Shown in pieces: positions 7,082 through 11,162 of a stretch of 11,162 nucleotides of DNA. The notes under the pieces were generated by a model. It was given only the letters and a program-made list of their open reading frames with translations. It did not search any database and was not told where the DNA came from. A program made the position numbers and the translations under genes. Location: positions 1 to 11,162 of the forward strand of contig JAHHQK010000054.1 of the NCBI GenBank assembly GCA_020026435.1. Direction: 5' to 3'. This DNA is from Alistipes sp. Lineage in GTDB: Bacteria; Bacteroidota; Bacteroidia; Bacteroidales; Rikenellaceae. Each line of letters opens with the position of its first letter. Position 1 is the stretch's first letter.

Positions 7082-7127
7082 AAGCCAACGGACAAAATGT
7101 CGTTATATTTTGCCCGTCGGCTTTTTT
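7082..7127 (-). terminator. Strong hairpin after gyrA, probable bidirectional terminator
   Basis: Two 17-nt arms (7082-7098 and 7107-7123) flank an 8-nt loop. In minus-strand RNA the stem is fully paired with two G-U pairs, whereas plus-strand RNA has two A-C mismatches at those places, which suggests the minus-strand RNA is the functional form. On the minus strand the tail is only TTATATATAAG, while on the plus strand a six-T run follows. It lies 72 nt past the gyrA stop codon and before the TPR promoter. Confidence 0.75.
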
Positions 7128-7195
7128 ATTTCATTGCACTGCAAGGCGACTCCCCCTCTTCGGACTTCGTCCCCTTGCCTTTCCTCATCGAGGGA

Positions 7196-9784
7196 CTACT
7201 CCTTCTCGGCAGATTCTGTTGCGGGGGTTTCACCCTCGGCCGCAGCCTCCTCGCCGGACGTAGCCGGAGCCTGCTCCCCACCCTCCATCAAAGGTAGTGT
7301 CGGCTCTTCCTCCTCCTCGGACATCGGCACGGCGGTCACCGAAGCAATGGCGTCATCCTCGCGCAGGTTGATGATCTTCACACCCTGCGTTGCGCGTCCA
7401 GCCAGACGGATCTGGTTCACGGCCGTGCGGATCGTCAGACCCGAGCGGTTGATGATCATCAGATCGTTCTCGTCGGTCACGGCCTGGATCGAGATCAACT
7501 TTCCGGTCTTCTCCGTGATGTTGATCGTCTTGACACCCTTACCCCCGCGGTTCGTGATGCGATACTCCTCCAGGTCGGTACGCTTACCAAAACCGTTCTC
7601 GCTGAGCACCAGCACATCCTGCTTCGACTCGGGCTCCACGCAGATCATGCCTACCACCTCGTCGTCGTCCTCGATCGAGATACCGCGCACACCGGCACCC
7701 ACACGACCGATCGGACGTACCGTCGACTCGTTGAAGCGGATGGCCTTGCCCTCCTTGGCGGCGATCAGCACCTCGGCCTGGCCGCTCGTGAGCTTGGCCT
7801 CGATCAGTTCGTCGCCCTCACGGATTACGATGGCGTTAACACCGTTCTGACGCGGACGCGAATAAGCCTCCAGCTTAGTCTTCTTGATCGTACCGCGCTT
7901 GGTACACATGATAATGTAGTTGTTGTCGACATACTCCGCGTCGTCCAGTTTCTTGACGTTGATGTAGGCGCGGACCTTGTCGTCGGGCTCGATCTGGATG
8001 ACGTTCTGGATGGCGCGGCCCTTCGAGGCACGCGTGCCCTCGGGGATCTCGTAAACCTTCAGCCAGAAGCAGCGGCCCTTCTCCGTGAAGAAGAGCATCG
8101 TATTGTGCATCGAGGCCACATAGATGTGCTCGATGAAGTCCTCGTCGCGCGTTGCGCTGCCCTTGGCACCCACACCGCCACGGTTCTGCGTGCGGTATTC
8201 GGCCAGCGGCGTGCGCTTGATGTAGCCCATGTGCGAAATGGTGATCACCATATCGTCATCGGCATAGAAATCCTCGGGGTTGAACTCCTCCGACGAGTAG
8301 ATAATCTCCGAACGGCGCTCGTCGCCATACTTGGCCTTGATTTCGAGCAACTCGTCCTTGATGATCTTCATCTGGAGATCCCGGCTTTCGAGCACCTCCG
8401 TCAGGTAGGCGATCCGCTCCATCAGCTCGTCGCGCTCGGCCATGAGTTTGCCGTGCTCCAGACCCGTCAGCGCACGCAGACGCATCTCGATGATGGCCGT
8501 GGCCTGGATCTCGCTCAACTCAAAACGTTCGATCATCGTACGCTTGGCCTCATCGGGGGTCTTCGACGAACGGATGATGTGAACGATCTCGTCGATGTTG
8601 TCCTGGGCGATGAGCAGACCCTGCACGATGTGCAGACGCTCCTCGGCCTTGCGCTTGTCGAAGCGGGCACGACGCACGACCACATCGTGGCGGTGGTTGA
8701 CGAAGTGCATGATCAGATCGCGCATCGACAGCAGTTCGGGGCGGCCGTTGACCAGGGCGATGTTGTTCACCGCAAACGACGTCTGCAGCGGAGTGTTCTT
8801 AAACAGGGTATTGAGTACCACGCTGGCCACGGCATCGTGCTTCAGGATCACGATGATACGCATACCGTTGCGGTCCGACTCATCGTTGATGTAGGAGATG
8901 CCGTCGATCTTCTTGTCGTTGATCATGTCGGCGATCTTCTTGATCGTATCGGCCTTGTTGAGCATATAGGGCAGCTCCGTGATGACGATCATCTCGCGGC
9001 CCGACGGCGTATGCTCGATCTCGGTACGGGCACGCATGACCACACGGCCGCGACCCGTCAGCATCGCCTCCTTGACACCCTCGTAGCCGTAGATGATACC
9101 GCCCGTCGGGAAGTCCGGACCCTTGACATAATGCAGCAGGTCCTCGCCCGTGATCTCGGGGTTGTCGACATAGGCACAGCAGGCATCGACCACCTCGCTG
9201 AGGTTGTGGGGAGCCATGTTGGTGGCCATACCCACGGCGATACCGCTCGCACCATTGACGATCAGCAGGGGAATCTTGGTCGGGAGGACCGTCGGCTCGG
9301 GGATCGTATCGTCGAAGTTGAGCGTCCAGTCGATCGTCTCCTTGTCAATATCGGCCATCACCTCGTCGGTGATTTTCTTCATGCGGGCCTCGGTGTAACG
9401 CATGGCAGCCGGCGAGTCGCCGTCCATCGAACCGAAGTTACCCTGGCCGTCGACCAGCGGATAGCGCACCGACCACTCCTGGGCCAGACGCACCATGGCC
9501 TCATAGACCGACGAGTCGCCATGGGGGTGGAACTTACCGAGCACGTCACCGACAATACGGGCCGACTTACGGGTAGGTTTGTCGGAGGTCAGACCCAGCT
9601 CCGCGCTCATATCATAGAGGATACGTCGGTGAACGGGTTTCAGTCCGTCGCGCACGTCGGGCAACGCACGCGATACGATGACCGACATCGAATAGTCGAT
9701 GTACGCCGACTTCATCTGTTCTTCGATATTGATGGGAATGATACGTCCCACCAAACCGGCATTTTTTTCTTCTTCAGTCAACAT
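7196..9784 (-). CDS. gyrA: DNA gyrase subunit A
   Basis: The breakage-reunion subunit of the type IIA topoisomerase that introduces negative supercoils; it works as A2B2 with GyrB. The 862-aa protein is full length. The winged-helix/breakage domain is at about 30-150, with the catalytic tyrosine Y130 in AAMRYTEAR (E. coli Y122). Tower and coiled-coil regions run to about 500. The C-terminal six-bladed beta-pinwheel, about 510-822, wraps DNA. The GyrA box is QNRGGVG at 533-539, a variant of QRRGGKG; a related NRGGKG blade motif is at 745-750. A Glu-rich tail (823-862) follows. In the quinolone region, S91 and E95 occupy the places of E. coli S83 and D87; serine is the sensitive-type residue and E is a conservative acid. 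It has its own promoter, and a strong hairpin follows the gene. gyrB is not in the window. Confidence 0.99.
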   Translation of the reverse strand: MLTEEEKNAGLVGRIIPINIEEQMKSAYIDYSMSVIVSRALPDVRDGLKPVHRRILYDMSAELGLTSDKPTRKSARIVGDVLGKFHPHGDSSVYEAMVRLAQEWSVRYPLVDGQGNFGSMDGDSPAAMRYTEARMKKITDEVMADIDKETIDWTLNFDDTIPEPTVLPTKIPLLIVNGASGIAVGMATNMAPHNLSEVVDACCAYVDNPEITGEDLLHYVKGPDFPTGGIIYGYEGVKEAMLTGRGRVVMRARTEIEHTPSGREMIVITELPYMLNKADTIKKIADMINDKKIDGISYINDESDRNGMRIIVILKHDAVASVVLNTLFKNTPLQTSFAVNNIALVNGRPELLSMRDLIMHFVNHRHDVVVRRARFDKRKAEERLHIVQGLLIAQDNIDEIVHIIRSSKTPDEAKRTMIERFELSEIQATAIIEMRLRALTGLEHGKLMAERDELMERIAYLTEVLESRDLQMKIIKDELLEIKAKYGDERRSEIIYSSEEFNPEDFYADDDMVITISHMGYIKRTPLAEYRTQNRGGVGAKGSATRDEDFIEHIYVASMHNTMLFFTEKGRCFWLKVYEIPEGTRASKGRAIQNVIQIEPDDKVRAYINVKKLDDAEYVDNNYIIMCTKRGTIKKTKLEAYSRPRQNGVNAIVIREGDELIEAKLTSGQAEVLIAAKEGKAIRFNESTVRPIGRVGAGVRGISIEDDDEVVGMICVEPESKQDVLVLSENGFGKRTDLEEYRITNRGGKGVKTINITEKTGKLISIQAVTDENDLMIINRSGLTIRTAVNQIRLAGRATQGVKIINLREDDAIASVTAVPMSEEEEEPTLPLMEGGEQAPATSGEEAAAEGETPATESAEKE

Positions 9785-9803
9785 CTTATCGTAGCTTATC
9801 GTA
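9785..9803 (-). repeat. Tandem 9-bp repeat in the gyrA leader
   Basis: On the minus strand TACGATAAG occurs twice with one base between (9803-9795 and 9793-9785), directly abutting the gyrA ATG. It is inside the predicted 5' untranslated region of about 40 nt. It could influence translation start or bind something, or be chance. Confidence 0.6.
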
Positions 9804-9829
9804 AATTATTTTCCTAATATTACAACTTA

Positions 9830-9861
9830 CAAAAATAGTAATTTCTGCCGATTTAAGCAAC
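9830..9861 (-). promoter_or_regulatory. gyrA promoter
   Basis: Minus strand: GTTG -33 element (9861-9858), a 20-nt spacer, then TATTTTTG (9837-9830), a perfect match to TAnnTTTG. Spacing and both elements fit the Bacteroidota housekeeping sigma. Transcription would start near 9824, giving a leader of about 40 nt that contains the tandem repeat. The rest of the gap between gyrA and the LolA-like gene (9862-10020) shows only a small CCGACA-GGG-TGTCGG hairpin (9958-9972) and no gene. Confidence 0.75.
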
Positions 9862-10020
9862 TTTGGCTTCCGAAATCGCTCTTCCGCCCGATATATTTTT
9901 CCCGATTCCGCCTTTTTCGCCCCTTTTCCGCCGATTTGAGCCTTCCAAATATTTTTCCCGACAGGGTGTCGGCACTTCAGGGTATTTTTCTGCGGTCCGC
10001 TGTCCGGTCCGTCCCCGCAA

Positions 10021-10125
10021 AAAGAGGGCGTGACTCCATGACAGGACATACGGAATCACCCCTGCCGCAGACTTCTGCAACAGGGGTGATTTTCCGGGAG
10101 AAGAGGGTTTTCGCCACCCTCCCTT
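10021..10125. repeat. Intergenic inverted-repeat element, copy B
   Basis: A 105-bp relative of copy A. The core is AATCACCCCTG (10054-10064) paired with CAGGGGTGATT (10081-10091), then a 2x2 internal loop (CC against AA), a GCAG/CTGC stem and an ACTT tetraloop. Distances from core to element ends are 33 and 34 nt, the same as in copy A. Ends are AAAGAGGGCGT at the left and ACCCTCCCTT at the right. On the minus strand the first part forms GAGGGT/ACCCTC (10121-10116 with 10108-10103), starting 39 nt after the LolA-like stop codon; its T tail is weak, so termination there is less certain than in copy A. Confidence 0.72.
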
Positions 10126-10160
10126 CAAGCCTTTCTCGCTCCCGGGCCGACACTTCCGGA

Positions 10161-10790
10161 CTAACGGAAGTCGATCATCTCATAGCCTTTGAACCTTGCG
10201 GCGTCATACTGCTCAACACTCGACGAAATGGGCGATATGGCGTCGATGTGGATGTGGATCAGCTCTCCGTCGTAATCATAGAGCACCGACTGCGGCTTTC
10301 CGTCCTCGGTGCCGACCGTGAGGGTAATCACCCCTTCCGTACCGCTGCCCTTGCGGGGGGTAAGGCGCACGACCGCGCGTCCGTTGCTCTCGCGCACCAG
10401 CTCCGCGGCATAGGTATCGCCCACGAAATCAAAGGCATGAGTGGGATTATCCAGCATATTGCGGCTGCGGTTGTCAATCCCGACGATGGTCACCTCGCGG
10501 TTGCGGTTGTCAACCTCATAGCGCACCTTGCCGTCGGAATAGACATCGGCATCGCCCAGCACCAGACGGTAACGCTCCCCCTCGACCGAGTAGCCGCCAC
10601 GGGTGACGTGTTCACCGGCCGTGACCACAAAACGCACCTCATAGCTCCGATACGTGCGGAACTGCTCCGCCACCTGCCTCAGGATCTCCGCTGCGCGGGA
10701 CTCGGCCGCGCAGACCTTTCCGCCTCCGAAGACGCATTCCAGGAGCATCACCACGGCCCACAATCCGTATTTCGACAAATTCTTCATCAT
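10161..10790 (-). CDS. LolA-family outer-membrane lipoprotein carrier protein
   Basis: A 209-aa exported protein, close to the 203 aa of E. coli LolA, which shuttles lipoproteins across the periplasm from the LolCDE transporter to the outer membrane. The N terminus is a signal peptide (MMKNLSKYG, hydrophobic 9-22, then KVCAAES with cleavage likely around A28). The mature part shows the LolA/LppX-like beta pattern: a helix EILRQVAEQFRTYRSYEVRF, then strands with RGGYSVEGERYRLVLGDADVYSDGK (the 'G-G, F/Y-R, DGK' series), VRYEVDNRNREVTIV, and NPTHAFDF near 113-120. The match is by pattern, and Bacteroidota often carry several LolA-like proteins, so it may be a paralogue rather than the main carrier. 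There is no ftsK neighbour, where Bacteroidota lolA often sits. It starts at tandem ATG codons (10790 and 10787) preceded by GAAGAG and is transcribed alone. Confidence 0.82.
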   Translation of the reverse strand: MMKNLSKYGLWAVVMLLECVFGGGKVCAAESRAAEILRQVAEQFRTYRSYEVRFVVTAGEHVTRGGYSVEGERYRLVLGDADVYSDGKVRYEVDNRNREVTIVGIDNRSRNMLDNPTHAFDFVGDTYAAELVRESNGRAVVRLTPRKGSGTEGVITLTVGTEDGKPQSVLYDYDGELIHIHIDAISPISSSVEQYDAARFKGYEMIDFR

Positions 10791-10882
10791 CTCTTCAATT
10801 TATATTTTTCAAGGTTTCCCTCCCGGACCCTCCGCAGAGGGGGCATCACAAGGAAAACGCATCCTCATGACGATATATTTTA

Positions 10883-10890
10883 CAAAAGTA
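10883..10890 (-). promoter_or_regulatory. -7 promoter box for the LolA-like gene
   Basis: Minus-strand TACTTTTG is an exact TAnnTTTG match, 92 nt upstream of the start codon. No good TTTG lies at 20-bp spacing (the nearest is 12 bp away), so the -33 part is weak. The leader would be about 85 nt and holds a small CCCTC-TGCG-GAGGG hairpin on the minus strand (near 10830-10843). Confidence 0.5.
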
Positions 10891-11162
10891 CGCAAATTCG
10901 CTCAAATACGCATGGATTCGGATAGCGAATTTCCCGTATTTTTCCAAATTCCACCCTTATCATCCGTTTCGCCCGCATCATCCGTCCGCAACATCCGCCC
11001 GCCTTTTTCGCCGCCCGCCACTTTTCACTCTCGATCCAAGCACATTCACCCTTTTTCCTTTCTCATTCTCTCCTCCTCCACCCCCTTCTATTGCAGCTTA
11101 CCGACCCGACGGTCGCAATGCAGCTTATTTCACCACCCCGATGCAGCCCCCTATTCCATCCC
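10891..11162. other. Non-coding, pyrimidine-rich stretch at the right edge
   Basis: No gene is supportable here on either strand. From about 10960 to 11090 the plus strand is strongly C/T-rich with very little G, and contains several CATCCG repeats (10979-11010). Near the edge, TGCAGCTTA occurs twice (11092-11100 and 11119-11127), followed by a third partial ATGCAGCC at 11141, with a small CGACC/GGTCG hairpin between the first two. The window ends before any further gene is seen. Confidence 0.5.

Noticed and set aside
5528..7297. 589-codon plus-strand open frame opposite the TPR gene
   Set aside because: It runs across terminators, promoter and signal peptide of the minus-strand gene and has a repetitive Leu/Val/His composition; no homology-like motif is visible.
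8105..9817. Long plus-strand open frame opposite gyrA (570 codons)
   Set aside because: It is antisense to the fully conserved gyrA reading frame, rich in His/Asp/Arg/Val typical of reverse-frame translation, and has no recognisable domain.
9786..10128. Small minus-strand open frames of 87 and 91 codons upstream of gyrA
   Set aside because: They overlap the gyrA promoter and repeat copy B and show no protein-like pattern or translation signal.

Overview
The window looks like core chromosome of a GC-rich member of the Bacteroidales, most plausibly Alistipes or a close Rikenellaceae relative. Evidence: start codons have A-rich leaders without a clear Shine-Dalgarno; several promoters match the Bacteroidota pattern (TTTG or TTG, about 20 bp, TAnnTTTG); signal peptides are of Bacteroidota lipoprotein type; protein families such as DUF4377 and gyrA next to a TPR gene fit the group. 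The genus is an inference from composition and protein flavour, not a search result.

The left half is read rightward. trpS (tryptophanyl-tRNA synthetase) follows a -7 promoter box. A ClC-type chloride transporter with a CBS pair starts 37 nt or less after it and ends inside its own terminator hairpin. A two-gene lipoprotein unit follows: a small lipoprotein of unknown function, then a DUF4377-containing lipoprotein whose residues after the lipidated cysteine resemble a surface-export signal. A strong terminator closes this unit. Next is a short single-domain PAS-like protein with its own promoter box.

The right half is read leftward as three separate transcription units. From right to left these are a LolA-family lipoprotein carrier gene, gyrA with a textbook Bacteroidota promoter, and a secreted TPR protein with its own promoter and terminator. 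gyrA and the TPR gene are separated by a strong hairpin.

Most of this is ordinary housekeeping DNA. The least expected structure is a pair of related intergenic elements of 107 and 105 bp (5462-5568 and 10021-10125). They share the same ATCACCCCTG...CAGGGGTGAT core hairpin, identical arm lengths (33 and 34 nt) on either side of it, and imperfect terminal inverted repeats. Each lies just downstream of a leftward gene. They look like a dispersed MITE/REP-like or terminator-module family and are the best candidate for something undescribed. Other points worth a look: the ClC protein keeps the external gating glutamate but has isoleucine at the internal proton-glutamate position; a 9-bp tandem repeat abuts the gyrA start codon; and a pyrimidine-rich non-coding tract lies at the right edge.
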